A stretch of 64,000 nt of DNA from Candidatus Woesearchaeota archaeon. GTDB lineage: Archaea; Nanobdellota; Nanobdellia; Woesearchaeales; JAHWIC01. The stretch covers positions 51,158 through 115,157 of the forward strand of contig JAHWIK010000022.1 in NCBI GenBank assembly GCA_019322485.1. Reading direction: 5' to 3'. Positions 18,321 to 26,354 of the stretch are shown piece by piece; the stretch's first letter is position 1; each line of letters begins with the position of its first letter. The position numbers and the translations under genes were made by a program. Under the pieces are notes generated by a model. It worked only from the letters and a program-made list of their open reading frames with translations, was not told the origin of the DNA and made no database searches.

Positions 18321-18513
18321 TGTAGTTAGTTATAATCAGAATAGCAATTCCTAATATTAGTGAGGTCCAAAGACTTAATTGATAATTATTTGGAAACATA
18401 TATTCATCCATTAAACCCCAGACACCTCTCCAAAAAGAAACAACTGCAAAAGCTATTACAACTGCGAAAAGAATTCTATGTTTATGCTCTCTCTTAATTG
18501 GTTTTTTGGACAT
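18301..18513 (-). CDS. Small two-helix membrane protein
   Basis: 70 aa. A basic N-terminus (MSKKPIKREHKHR) is followed by hydrophobic segments at about 14-31 and 46-63, predicting a two-pass membrane protein with both ends inside. Unrecognised, although small proteins of this pattern are common in related genomes. TATA-like AAATTTAAATATAG lies on the minus strand near 18532-18546, about 25 nt upstream of the ATG. Confidence 0.6.
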   Translation of the reverse strand: MSKKPIKREHKHRILFAVVIAFAVVSFWRGVWGLMDEYMFPNNYQLSLWTSLILGIAILIITNYTTKELM

Positions 18514-18554
18514 TTAAAAATTCATTTATTCAGTCTATATTTAAATTTTTCTAG

Positions 18555-20003
18555 TTACAACTCCTCAATCTTAACCTCTTCTTGCTTGCCAGAACTCATA
18601 TCCTTAACTTTAACAATTCCTTTAGCTAATTCATCAGGGCCAATGAACATAACCTTCTTTGCTCCAATAGAATTAGCATACTTTAACTGATTTCCGACGT
18701 TCCTCCTCATAATATCAATCTCTACCTTGTAATTCTTTCTTAGCTTCCCTACAATCTCATTTGCTTTATCTGCTGCATCGCCAATAACAACAACATAATA
18801 ATCTGGAGCAATGTCAATTGTTGGAACTAAGTTCTTTTGCTCTAACAACAAGGATAAAGTAGCATAACCAATTGCAAAGCCTGTTGCAGGGCATGGCTGG
18901 CCGCCATAGTTCTCAATTAGCTTATCATAACGACCGCCACCTGCTAAAGCTCTTAACTTTTCATCTTTATCAAAGACCTCAAAAACAGTTCCTGTGTAAT
19001 AAGCCAAGCCTCTAGCTACAGAGATATCAAACTTAACAAATCTGTCATCAAACTTATCAAGAACTAATTTCAGCTCATTATAGCCTTCTTTTGCCAAATC
19101 ATTTTTAATCAGTCTTTCAGAATTTGCCAAGGTTTCACAGTTCATTATTTCATTTACTTTATCAGGATTAACTCCAATATCTTTTAGTTCTTTATCAAAC
19201 TCCTCTCTTGATATTTTCTTTGACTTGTCAATAATCCTTAAAACCCCGTCAAGTTTATCCTTGTTAGTAACATTAAGCAGCAAACCCTGCAGCAGTTTCC
19301 TATTGTTCACTTTAACAAAGAAATCATTTTCATTTAAGCCTAAATCTGTAAAACAATTTATAGCTAAATTAATTACTTCTGCATCAGCTTCTGGTTTGTC
19401 AGAGCCAAAGACTTCTACACTTAATTGATAGAATTCTCTTAAGCGTCCTGCTTGAGGCCTTTCATATCGCCACATCCTGCTTAGACCAAACCATTTAACC
19501 GGCTTGGGCATTGCTTTCTGTTTTTCTACAAACATTCTTGCAAAAGAAGCAGTTAACTCAAATCTTAAGCCAAATGATTCTTGAGCTCTCTTTTCCAAAA
19601 CAAATATTTGGGTGTTAACTTCATCACCAGCTTTTTTTCTTAACAGCCTCATGTCTTCAAAAGCAGGTACTTCAATCTCTTTAAAGCCAAATCTTTCAGA
19701 ACTATTTCTCAAGCTGTTGAATACTTTGTTTCTAATTGCCATATCTTCTGGAAAGAAATCAACTGTTCCTGTTGGTTTTTTGAACTGCTTTGTAATCTGC
19801 TCTTCTACTTCCTTAGCAACCTTTTCCTGTACTTCCTTGACTTCCTTCTCAGGCACCTTCATTTCACTGGTTCCAGTAATCAGCCTTCTTACAGCATCTC
19901 TTACAGCTTCAGAAGTACTTGGATAGATGCCTCTAGCTACAAGTTTGCTTATTTCCTCTATTAGGCCTTTTGTAAGCCTTATTTGCATTGTTTGCATTAC
20001 CAT
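18555..20003 (-). CDS. hisS: Histidyl-tRNA synthetase with N-terminal ribbon-helix-helix domain
   Basis: 482 aa. Residues 4-45 are a ribbon-helix-helix DNA-binding domain (MQIRLTKGLIEEISKLVARG then YPSTSEAVRDAVRRLI). A charged helical linker (46-73) leads into a full class II HisRS core starting at KKPTGTVDFFPEDM, with motif 2 around RMWRYERPQAGRLREFY, the histidine-specific RGLAYYTGTVFE, motif 3 and an anticodon-binding domain. HisRS enzymes normally begin near the KPxGTxDF motif, so the RHH is extra. An internal Met48 could start a shorter synthetase. Half-sites GTAATG lie between its TATA box and ATG, so it may repress itself. Confidence 0.9.
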   Translation of the reverse strand: MVMQTMQIRLTKGLIEEISKLVARGIYPSTSEAVRDAVRRLITGTSEMKVPEKEVKEVQEKVAKEVEEQITKQFKKPTGTVDFFPEDMAIRNKVFNSLRNSSERFGFKEIEVPAFEDMRLLRKKAGDEVNTQIFVLEKRAQESFGLRFELTASFARMFVEKQKAMPKPVKWFGLSRMWRYERPQAGRLREFYQLSVEVFGSDKPEADAEVINLAINCFTDLGLNENDFFVKVNNRKLLQGLLLNVTNKDKLDGVLRIIDKSKKISREEFDKELKDIGVNPDKVNEIMNCETLANSERLIKNDLAKEGYNELKLVLDKFDDRFVKFDISVARGLAYYTGTVFEVFDKDEKLRALAGGGRYDKLIENYGGQPCPATGFAIGYATLSLLLEQKNLVPTIDIAPDYYVVVIGDAADKANEIVGKLRKNYKVEIDIMRRNVGNQLKYANSIGAKKVMFIGPDELAKGIVKVKDMSSGKQEEVKIEEL

Positions 20004-20037
20004 AGTAATGTAGATGTAATGCTTTAGTATATAAATG
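19995..20037 (-). promoter_or_regulatory. hisS promoter with candidate RHH operator
   Basis: On the plus strand CATTAC (19995-20000), CATA, GTAATG (20005-20010), 5 nt, GTAATG (20016-20021). This gives an inverted repeat with 4-nt spacer plus a direct repeat with 11-nt period. The TATA element TTTATATACTA (minus) is at about 20025-20036. The half-sites lie between TATA and the start codon and overlap the ATG, a usual place for a repressor. Confidence 0.6.
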
Positions 20038-20051
20038 TTTCGGTTTTAGAA

Positions 20052-20291
20052 CTATTCCAACTCATTTCTCATATACTGCTCAATCTTAGCAGACATCTTC
20101 ATTCCGCGCTTTTGGCAGTATTTTCTAAAGCGCTTTAACAGGTCAGAATCAATAGTAAAATTAGCTCTTTCTTTATGATCTATTTTTCTAAGCCTGTGGG
20201 TTCTGTCGTATTCTTCCAGAGCATCAAACATCTCTGGGTATTTAGCTATAACCCTATCTACAGTTCTCATAAATGAATCATCTGATGACAC
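20052..20291 (-). CDS. Ribbon-helix-helix-like antitoxin candidate
   Basis: 79 aa. The C-terminal half ANFTIDSDLLKRFRKYCQKRGMKMSAKIEQYMRNEL fits an RHH fold: a beta strand with alternating residues followed by two helices. The N-terminal half (FDALEEYDRTHRLRKIDHK) is acidic/basic and could bind the partner. It overlaps the upstream Fic-like gene by 14 nt, the usual coupling of toxin-antitoxin pairs, here with the regulator second. It is the likely binder of the perfect palindrome at 20603-20620. Confidence 0.7.
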   Translation of the reverse strand: MSSDDSFMRTVDRVIAKYPEMFDALEEYDRTHRLRKIDHKERANFTIDSDLLKRFRKYCQKRGMKMSAKIEQYMRNELE

Positions 20292-20604
20292 TTTTTATCA
20301 TCTCTTTTATTTTGTTTATATCGTCTATCTTCTTCGAGGATATCTCGACCATCATTTCTGCTATTCTTTTGGGATCAAAACCAATCTCAAATTCAGTGTA
20401 AGATGCAGCAATTATTGCAGCCGCAGTTCTTTTGTTTCCATCTTCAAAGATATTATCCAGCAATAATGCTTTTACTAAATAAGCAACCTGGTCCATCCAC
20501 CCTTTTTCAGACTGAGATAAAGCAGACTCTAAGCTTTCCTTGTTTGCTATAATACCGTTTGCAAACTTCTTATTTATATTTACCAGGCTATCTTCAGGAA
20601 TCAT
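20278..20604 (-). CDS. Fic/Doc-like protein lacking the usual catalytic His
   Basis: 108 aa from the ATG at 20604; a GTG at 20610 lies inside the palindrome. The motif is NIFEDGNKRTAAAII, comparable to the Fic HxFxxGNGR and Doc HxFxDANKR, but the His position (two before Phe) is Asn. The rest resembles short Doc-type helices (VAYLVKALLLDNIF). Fic enzymes transfer AMP, and Doc phosphorylates EF-Tu, both needing that His. This copy may be inactive, altered, or act another way. It is cotranscribed with the RHH gene. Confidence 0.7.
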   Translation of the reverse strand: MIPEDSLVNINKKFANGIIANKESLESALSQSEKGWMDQVAYLVKALLLDNIFEDGNKRTAAAIIAASYTEFEIGFDPKRIAEMMVEISSKKIDDINKIKEMIKSVIR

Positions 20605-20620
20605 ACACACTAGTGTGTAT
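20603..20620. promoter_or_regulatory. Perfect 18-bp palindrome at the Fic/RHH promoter
   Basis: ATACACACTAGTGTGTAT is fully self-complementary. It sits directly before the ATG of the Fic-like gene and just downstream of a minus-strand TATA (TTTATATAATATTTAT, about 20618-20633). This is where a repressor would block transcription. The RHH product is the likely ligand. Confidence 0.65.
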
Positions 20621-20666
20621 AAATATTATATAAACCTTTCGGTTTTGGTTAAGAATATAGCTAGAA

Positions 20667-21281
20667 TTAAGTACTCTGGTAAACAACAGCATCTCCAAGG
20701 TCTAAATGAGGAGTATTAACTTTCTTTGCTTCATCTATGCAAAGCTGTCTTCTTAGAGGACATCTGTTGTCAAATAATTCACAAGCAGAACCATCACCAG
20801 TTGTAATAGCATAAAGATAAAGGCAGTTATCCCTGAACATGCTAAGCCCTGCACAGATATCCTTGTTTGTTATCTCTCCTTCTTGCGGAGGCATTGAATA
20901 AGAAACATAATCCTTGAAAACATCTCTGTAGCAAGCTTCCTTAGCAGTCATATCAAAGCATTCCCCTTTTGGCTCGCATACATTCACCATATTATTAGAA
21001 ACATTCTCGCAATAAGTAATCTTTTCATCTACTGGCTCTGCAAGCTCTGAGAAACAAATATCTCTCAATACAGCCATGCCTTGTATCTTAACCTTTGCAC
21101 TATACTCTTCAGAATCAACCTCATAGTCTGCTTTTATCTTAGTGCAATAGCTGGCCTCGCTTTTGTTTAAAGCCATACCAAAAAGCTCTTCACCAGAAAC
21201 CTTATTTGATTGGACAAGTATAAATGCAACAGCAATTGTAGCTATAATGAATAATAGATAAACCAAAGTATCCTTTTTCAT
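20667..21281 (-). CDS. Membrane-anchored Cys-rich extracytoplasmic protein, unrecognised
   Basis: 204 aa. An N-terminal hydrophobic segment at about 6-24 (LVYLLFIIATIAVAFILVQS) without a clear cleavage site suggests a membrane anchor. The remainder holds a dozen or so cysteines (for example YCENVSNNMVNVCEPKGEC), consistent with disulphides outside the membrane. No family recognised. A similar Cys-rich lipoprotein is at 42791-43678. Confidence 0.6.
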   Translation of the reverse strand: MKKDTLVYLLFIIATIAVAFILVQSNKVSGEELFGMALNKSEASYCTKIKADYEVDSEEYSAKVKIQGMAVLRDICFSELAEPVDEKITYCENVSNNMVNVCEPKGECFDMTAKEACYRDVFKDYVSYSMPPQEGEITNKDICAGLSMFRDNCLYLYAITTGDGSACELFDNRCPLRRQLCIDEAKKVNTPHLDLGDAVVYQST

Positions 21282-21317
21282 ATCCTGAAAGAAAAATTGA
21301 TTGTTTTTATAGTTTAC

Positions 21318-21467
21318 CTAAATCTCTATGCCAGAGATGGTAAATGATTTCAGTCTAAGCTGTAATGACATTCCTGAGAAAGTAAATTCCTGTCCTCTTA
21401 ACTGGTGAGGCTCTCCGCTAATTGTTGATCTTGTTGGCGGTATGAAAAAAACTGAGTTGAACCACAT
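21318..21467 (-). CDS. Possible 49-aa ORF downstream of 21473-21853
   Basis: ATG at 21467, 5 nt after the stop of the preceding minus-strand gene, stop at 21318. The predicted protein starts MWFNSVFFIPPTRSTISG and has alternating hydrophobic/polar residues near the end (LRLKSFTISGIEI), like beta strands. No clear ribosome binding site. It may be a translationally coupled small gene or chance. Confidence 0.3.
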   Translation of the reverse strand: MWFNSVFFIPPTRSTISGEPHQLRGQEFTFSGMSLQLRLKSFTISGIEI

Positions 21468-21472
21468 TTTAA

Positions 21473-21853
21473 TTACCAGTGAACATCTCTCTCAAATGTA
21501 TCGCTATTACCAAAATAAAGGCCTTCATATTTAACAACTGTTTTGAATAGTGTCTCTGGAGCTAGTTTACCTGGATTACCAGGACATAATGTATCTGCAT
21601 GAGCACCAAGATAATCAGAAATCTCTTTTTGAACATTTTGTAGTGGCATAGCACCAGTATCTGCTCTAATCAATAAAGCTCCTTCTGGAAATTTAGGTTC
21701 TTTACAATCTGGATTAAAATAAAGAAGATCCGAATCTTTAAGTTGAAATGGTCTACCAAGCCATCCAAGAGGAATATCACTTACAATTAAATCTGCTAAA
21801 GCTTTAGCAACTTCCTCATCTTGAACACTGAATGTGTGTGCAACTGTTCCCAT
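21473..21853 (-). CDS. Unrecognised 126-aa protein
   Basis: I chose the ATG at 21853 (MGTVAHTFSVQDEEVAKALA) rather than the longer frame from 21919. A minus-strand TATA (TTTATATACTTATAC) at about 21870-21885 places transcription start next to this ATG. The protein is soluble, with LADLIVSDIPLGWLGRPFQL and GALLIRADTGAMPLQNVQKE. No family recognised. It is divergent from the RHH gene at 21962. Confidence 0.6.
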   Translation of the reverse strand: MGTVAHTFSVQDEEVAKALADLIVSDIPLGWLGRPFQLKDSDLLYFNPDCKEPKFPEGALLIRADTGAMPLQNVQKEISDYLGAHADTLCPGNPGKLAPETLFKTVVKYEGLYFGNSDTFERDVHW

Positions 21854-21961
21854 AGTGTTTTTGGGATAGTGTATAAGTATATAAACCTTTCCATTATACT
21901 TACTAATTAGTAGTAACAAACAGAAAGATTTAAATAGTAGTATATTATCCTACTCTGTAGC

Positions 21962-22096
21962 ATGAAGCAGAAACTGAGTATTTCTATTGAAGAGGATATT
22001 GTAAAGCTGATAGAAGATAAACTAAAAGACAAACTCTTTAGAAATAAATCTCATGTTATTGAGTATGCGTTGTATAAGTTTTTGAAAGGAGAATAA
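21962..22096 (+). CDS. 44-aa ribbon-helix-helix regulator
   Basis: A small protein, KLSISIEEDIVKLIEDKLKD then FRNKSHVIEYALYKFLKGE: a beta strand of alternating residues, helix A, the F-x-N-K-S turn and helix B, the complete RHH fold. Promoter GAAAGATTTAAATAGTAG is at 21923-21940, with TAGTAG-N9-CTACT between it and the ATG. It ends 1 nt before the next gene (22098), whose ribosome binding site AAAGGAGA lies inside it. It probably regulates itself and the two downstream genes. Confidence 0.75.
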   Translation: MKQKLSISIEEDIVKLIEDKLKDKLFRNKSHVIEYALYKFLKGE

Positions 22097-22097
22097 A

Positions 22098-22403
22098 ATG
22101 CCAGCGATAATAAAAACCAAACCAATCGAGGGCCACTATAAATCAGTAGTAGACGGCCTGGGCAATCTGTATGAGTTGGGAGACCTGTACTTAAGTCTGG
22201 TTGAACATGATGGAGAAAAACCAAGAGGATATACTCTTGTAGTAAGAGATGTTTGTGGTCCTGGTACGCCTAGTGATAATGAAATATATCTTCCTTTATC
22301 CTTAGAAGAAAAAGCTGCAAATACTCTCTACAAACACGTAAATTCACTAGATGATTTTGAAAGATTATGTGATGTAGTCAGGAAGAAGACATCCTTAAAT
22401 TAA
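22098..22403 (+). CDS. Unrecognised 101-aa protein
   Basis: Soluble protein with KSVVDGLGNLYELGDLYLSL and RGYTLVVRDVCGPGTPSDNE, probably a small alpha/beta fold. No family recognised. It is translationally coupled to the small RHH gene (1-nt gap) and followed after 12 nt by the membrane protein gene 22416-23066, so the three form an operon controlled by the promoter at 21923. Confidence 0.6.
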   Translation: MPAIIKTKPIEGHYKSVVDGLGNLYELGDLYLSLVEHDGEKPRGYTLVVRDVCGPGTPSDNEIYLPLSLEEKAANTLYKHVNSLDDFERLCDVVRKKTSLN

Positions 22404-22415
22404 TGAGATTGTGAA

Positions 22416-23066
22416 ATGGAATCAGAAACAATTGAATCGATAATAACAAACGAACCTTCTTTTAGAGAGAGATTTATGGAAGCTCCAGCATCAACTCTAG
22501 TTGAGGAAGTTACTCAAATGGCTACTAATGCAGTTCATGGTGCTGCAGAAAGCATTAACAGCGAGTTTGGCATTCACGGAGAAACTATCTATCACCCATC
22601 TTATCATTGGTTTGGTTACGCTGTTCTAGCAGGATTAGCTGTTGCAGCTGCTTACGGGGTAAAGAAAGCCATAGACCATTATAAAAACACTGACAAATAT
22701 GTTATGAAGTCAATGAAAAGGGCTTATGAAAGATGTTTTCCTAATCATAGAAAAAGAGATAGGCATGTGAAGAAGAAGATTGCAGGGTTTAATTCCCATA
22801 TAGAATCGCTTTTCTCAGATTTCAATAGAACTGAGTATCAGAACAAAGCTCTAAGGATGGTTATGGAGGGAGTAATGCAGTCAGATAATCCATATGACAC
22901 TATAAGGAATATTAGAGCTGCTTTAAGACCAGGGATGACTGGAAGTGATATTGTAAATGCAGCTTCAAAAGTTATTCCAAATGGAGCTGAGGTTAAAGCA
23001 GCTTATGATACTCGATATCAATCTGTAGAAGCTTTTGACCGTAAAATTGCAAGAAATCCAGCATAA
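22416..23066 (+). CDS. Unrecognised 216-aa protein with one membrane segment
   Basis: About 65 residues of helical N-terminus (FRERFMEAPASTLVEEVTQM) precede a hydrophobic segment at about 67-85 (YAVLAGLAVAAAYGVKKAI). A basic, helical C-terminal region of about 130 residues (RCFPNHRKRDRHVKKK) follows. No signal peptide. It is the last gene of the RHH-led operon, and its stop abuts the convergent hisA stop. Confidence 0.6.
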   Translation: MESETIESIITNEPSFRERFMEAPASTLVEEVTQMATNAVHGAAESINSEFGIHGETIYHPSYHWFGYAVLAGLAVAAAYGVKKAIDHYKNTDKYVMKSMKRAYERCFPNHRKRDRHVKKKIAGFNSHIESLFSDFNRTEYQNKALRMVMEGVMQSDNPYDTIRNIRAALRPGMTGSDIVNAASKVIPNGAEVKAAYDTRYQSVEAFDRKIARNPA

Positions 23067-23759
23067 CTAAATCTTCTTCAATTCTTCTATTTTCAACTTT
23101 CCAGTATAAACAGCCATTCCTAAAGCGCAGTCAATCTTAGCTTTCTTCAATTCTTTAATCTCTTTCAAAGAACTTATCCCGCCAGCTGCAGTTAATTTGT
23201 TTTTTGTTGATTTTTTTAGTTTTTTGATGAATTTGATGTTTGTTCCTTTCATTGTTCCTTCTTTATCAACATAGGTATAGAGAAATTCAGAGCAGTAAGG
23301 CTCAAGCTTTTTCACGACCTTTAGAGCATCTAAACCAGTTGATTTCTTCCAGCCTTTTACAACGATTTTTCCTTTTTTAGAGTCAACTGCAATTATTATC
23401 TTATTTTTTCCTATTGTTTTTTTTAATGATTCTAAAAATTGATTATTGATTTTATCGTCTTTGAAAGCACTGCTTCCAACAATAACCTTAGCAGCTCCTG
23501 CTCTTATCATATATTTGGCCATTGTTACAGTTCTAATACCGCCGCCAACACGGCATTTTATTTTTTTTGTTATTTTTTTAATGAGATTGATATTGTTCCC
23601 TTTGCCTAAAGCTGCATCTAAATCAATTACATTTATAGCTCCAAAAGGCTTGAATTTCTCTATTAATGAGTCTATATCTTTGACCTCAAGCGCTTTTCGT
23701 TTGCCTTGAACAAGCTGTACAGCTTTTCCTTTCATTAAGTCTATGCAGTTGTATATCAT
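23067..23759 (-). CDS. hisA: ProFAR isomerase HisA
   Basis: 230 aa TIM barrel of histidine synthesis (step 4). The N-terminal half has [20 protein letters not shown] and [20 protein letters not shown] (phosphate site). The C-terminal half has [20 protein letters not shown] and [12 protein letters not shown]. The catalytic-type Asp of [10 protein letters not shown] and the second-half [11 protein letters not shown] are present. It overlaps hisF by 4 nt and is the last gene of the his operon. Confidence 0.93.
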   Translation of the reverse strand: MIYNCIDLMKGKAVQLVQGKRKALEVKDIDSLIEKFKPFGAINVIDLDAALGKGNNINLIKKITKKIKCRVGGGIRTVTMAKYMIRAGAAKVIVGSSAFKDDKINNQFLESLKKTIGKNKIIIAVDSKKGKIVVKGWKKSTGLDALKVVKKLEPYCSEFLYTYVDKEGTMKGTNIKFIKKLKKSTKNKLTAAGGISSLKEIKELKKAKIDCALGMAVYTGKLKIEELKKI

Positions 23760-24520
23760 TCTCTAACACAAACTCCGAATTTCTTCAGATAATTCTTGAT
23801 ATCCTTAACAGTATAGGTTCCGTAGTGGAAAATAGAGGCAGCTAATGCAGCATCTGCTTTTCCTTTGTTAAAGCCGTCAACAAAGTGGTGCATTGTTCCA
23901 ACACCGCCAGATGCAATAACAGGAATATTAACTGCAGAGCTGAGTAATTTAGTTAATTCTAACTCAAAGCCAATCTTAGTGCCATCTCTATCCATTGAAG
24001 TCAATAAAATCTCACCTGCACCAAGCTTTTCAACCTTTTTAGCCCATGCCAAAGCATCAATTCCAGTTTCCTTGCGGCCGCCATGCGTGAAAACCTCATA
24101 CTTAGACTTAGTTTTACCTGTTCTTTTAGCATCAATTGCAACTACAATACACTGGCTTCCAAACTTTTTAGCTCCCTGCTTAACTAATTCAGGCTTTTTT
24201 ACAGCAGCTGTATTGATTGAAATCTTATCAGCTCCAGCATTTAAAATCCTGCGCATATCAGCAACTGTTCTTATACCTCCGCCAACTGTAAATGGGATAA
24301 ATATCTGCTTTCCAACTGCCCTTACAATATCAATCATAATATTTCTTTTCTCATGTGAAGCAGTTATATCCAAAAACACCAGTTCATCAGCACCTTGCTT
24401 ATTGTATTCCTTAGCTAATTCAACTGGGTCGCCAGCATCTTTCAAGCCTAGAAATTTAACTCCCTTAACCACGCGGCCTTCCTTAACATCCAAACAAGGT
24501 ATAATTCTTTTCGCTAACAT
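23756..24520 (-). CDS. hisF: Imidazole glycerol phosphate synthase cyclase HisF
   Basis: 254 aa TIM barrel. [20 protein letters not shown] holds the first catalytic Asp, and [20 protein letters not shown] the second. Phosphate-binding [12 protein letters not shown] and [11 protein letters not shown] are both present. It takes ammonia from HisH and makes IGP and AICAR. Its ATG directly abuts the hisH-HAD stop and its end overlaps hisA by 4 nt. Confidence 0.95.
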   Translation of the reverse strand: MLAKRIIPCLDVKEGRVVKGVKFLGLKDAGDPVELAKEYNKQGADELVFLDITASHEKRNIMIDIVRAVGKQIFIPFTVGGGIRTVADMRRILNAGADKISINTAAVKKPELVKQGAKKFGSQCIVVAIDAKRTGKTKSKYEVFTHGGRKETGIDALAWAKKVEKLGAGEILLTSMDRDGTKIGFELELTKLLSSAVNIPVIASGGVGTMHHFVDGFNKGKADAALAASIFHYGTYTVKDIKNYLKKFGVCVRE

Positions 24521-25732
24521 CTAAACCAGCTCTAGCATCTTTTTTATATCATCAATCCTAATATCATTATCTACTCTGAATCCAACTGTCCTGCAGCCAG
24601 CTTTCTTGCCGGCTTTAAGGTCAAAATTAGTGTCGCCAACCAAGATAGTTTCGTAAGGCTTAACACCAAGGCTTTCACAGCCGAAAAATACAATATCAGG
24701 CTCTGGTTTTCCCTTCTTGACATCATCACCGCCAACCACAATATCAAAAAGCCCGTCTAAACCAGCACTTTCAAGCATCTTTCTGGCAAGAGCCCTGAAT
24801 GTATTCGTTACAACACCTAGTTTAATCCCCATCCGCTTCAATATAGTCAGTGTTTCCTTTGTGTTTGGCAGTGTTTTTACATAATCCTTGAAGCGAGGAA
24901 AATTTGAAAAATAAAATCCAGCAACATCACTAACAGATTCTTCAGGAATGAACCTGTTTGCAACCACACCTATGTCCTGCGCCCATGCTCTTCTATCAAA
25001 TTCACTCTTTGTAACCTCTTTCTTGCCGTAATACTTCAATGTAAAGTTGAATAGTCTAAACCAGGCTTCATATGAATCTACCAAAACCCCGTCCATGTCA
25101 AAAAGCACAGCCTCAACACTTTTAGCCCCAACAAAATTACTCAAAATCTGCATACCCACTGAGCCGCTTTTCTCAGGGTGGAACTGTGTTGCGCAGATGT
25201 TCCCTTTGCATACAGAACTAACAAAATCAACGCCGTAGTCAGTTGTTGCCAGAACAATTGAGCTGTCCCTGGGATTAACATAATAAGAATGCACAAAATA
25301 AACATATGAGGCGTCCTTTACATTCCTCAATAACTTTGATTTTTTCTTTATATTGATTGAATTCCAGCCTATCTGGGGTATTTTCAGGTTCTTTGGCTTA
25401 AATCGCTTGACCTTGCCCTTAAGAATTCCCAATCCTTTTACACCAGGGCTTTCTTCGCTTTCCTCAAACAAGGCCTGTAAACCCAAGCAGATGCCAAGAT
25501 AAGGTTTGTTGCTTTTTATTGCCTTTTTTATTGGTTCAATCAGCTTTTTTTTCTTTAGAGACTTCATCATATCCCCAAAATTACCAACACCAGGAAGAAT
25601 AATCTTGTCAGCCTTTTCAATATCTTTAGCCTTAGAAGTAACCTTATTCTTAACTCCAAGAGCATCTAATGCTTTAGTGACGCTCTTTAGGTTTCCAGCT
25701 CCATAGTCAATAACAATTATCATTTTTATCAT
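24521..25732 (-). CDS. hisH: HisH glutaminase fused to a HAD-family phosphatase
   Basis: 403 aa. Residues 4-202 are HisH: VIDYGAGNLKSV, the nucleophile Cys82 in YLGICLGLQALF, and His185/Glu187 in ATQFHPEKSG. From about 205 a HAD hydrolase starts with EAVLFDMDGVLVDS (Asp212, Asp214), then LGVVTNTFRALARKM, GKPEPDIVFFG and VGDTNFDLKAGKKAG. HisH normally ends near 200 aa, so this is a true fusion. The pathway needs a histidinol-phosphate phosphatase and no HisN/PHP gene is present, so the HAD half is a candidate. An ATG at 25723 (MIIVIDYG) is an alternative start. Confidence 0.92.
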   Translation of the reverse strand: MIKMIIVIDYGAGNLKSVTKALDALGVKNKVTSKAKDIEKADKIILPGVGNFGDMMKSLKKKKLIEPIKKAIKSNKPYLGICLGLQALFEESEESPGVKGLGILKGKVKRFKPKNLKIPQIGWNSINIKKKSKLLRNVKDASYVYFVHSYYVNPRDSSIVLATTDYGVDFVSSVCKGNICATQFHPEKSGSVGMQILSNFVGAKSVEAVLFDMDGVLVDSYEAWFRLFNFTLKYYGKKEVTKSEFDRRAWAQDIGVVANRFIPEESVSDVAGFYFSNFPRFKDYVKTLPNTKETLTILKRMGIKLGVVTNTFRALARKMLESAGLDGLFDIVVGGDDVKKGKPEPDIVFFGCESLGVKPYETILVGDTNFDLKAGKKAGCRTVGFRVDNDIRIDDIKKMLELV

Positions 25733-25766
25733 TAAATCAATTCAATCAAAATTAAAAAATAAAAAA

Positions 25767-26354
25767 TCAAATCTTGCCTTTTGTGCTCGGTATCTGCCCT
25801 TTTGCTCTCTTTTCAGTTGAACAAGCCATGCTTAATGCACGGGCAAAGCCCTTAAAGATAGCCTCTGTCCTGTGGTGTGTTGTCTTGCCGTAAGGCAGCC
25901 TAACATGCAGATTTACCTTAAGATTATTAGCAAAAGCCTGGAAAAATTCCTCGATAAGCTCAGTTTTTAGATCGCCAACTATCTTATCTTTAAACTCAGC
26001 ATCAAACTTAAGGAACGGCCTTCCACCTATGTCAATTGCAACTATTGCTAAGCTTTCATCCATTGGCATTACAAAATAACCAGCACGGGCAATCCCTTTT
26101 CTTTTAGCTAAAGCCTTGTCAAAAGCCTGGCCAATAGCTATACCTATATCTTCAACAGTGTGGTGCTGGTCTATCTCCAAGTCACCCTTTGCTTTTACAC
26201 TAAGGTCAAACAATCCATGCTTTGCAAACAGCTCCAGCATATGATTGAGGAATTTTATCCCAGTATCTATCTTTGACTTGCCTTTTCCATCAACATTTAG
26301 CTCAATCTTAATTGCAGTTTCCTTTGTTTTTCGTTCAATTTTCGATTTTCTCAT
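25767..26354 (-). CDS. hisB: Imidazoleglycerol-phosphate dehydratase HisB
   Basis: 195 aa, single-domain form without phosphatase. Metal-binding His motifs are FLNHMLELFAKHG, DQHHTVEDIG and KTTHHRTEAIFKGFA. The N-terminal SKIERKTKETAIKIELNVDG is the family start and supports this ATG, which overlaps the upstream HAD gene by 20 nt. It dehydrates IGP to imidazole-acetol phosphate. Confidence 0.95.
   Translation of the reverse strand: MRKSKIERKTKETAIKIELNVDGKGKSKIDTGIKFLNHMLELFAKHGLFDLSVKAKGDLEIDQHHTVEDIGIAIGQAFDKALAKRKGIARAGYFVMPMDESLAIVAIDIGGRPFLKFDAEFKDKIVGDLKTELIEEFFQAFANNLKVNLHVRLPYGKTTHHRTEAIFKGFARALSMACSTEKRAKGQIPSTKGKI

Noticed and set aside
21318..21467. Degraded copy of a neighbouring gene
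   Set aside because: I compared it with nearby products and found no convincing similarity, so it is listed only as a possible small ORF.
23865..24524. 219-codon plus-strand frame
   Set aside because: Antisense to hisF, whose motifs are complete.
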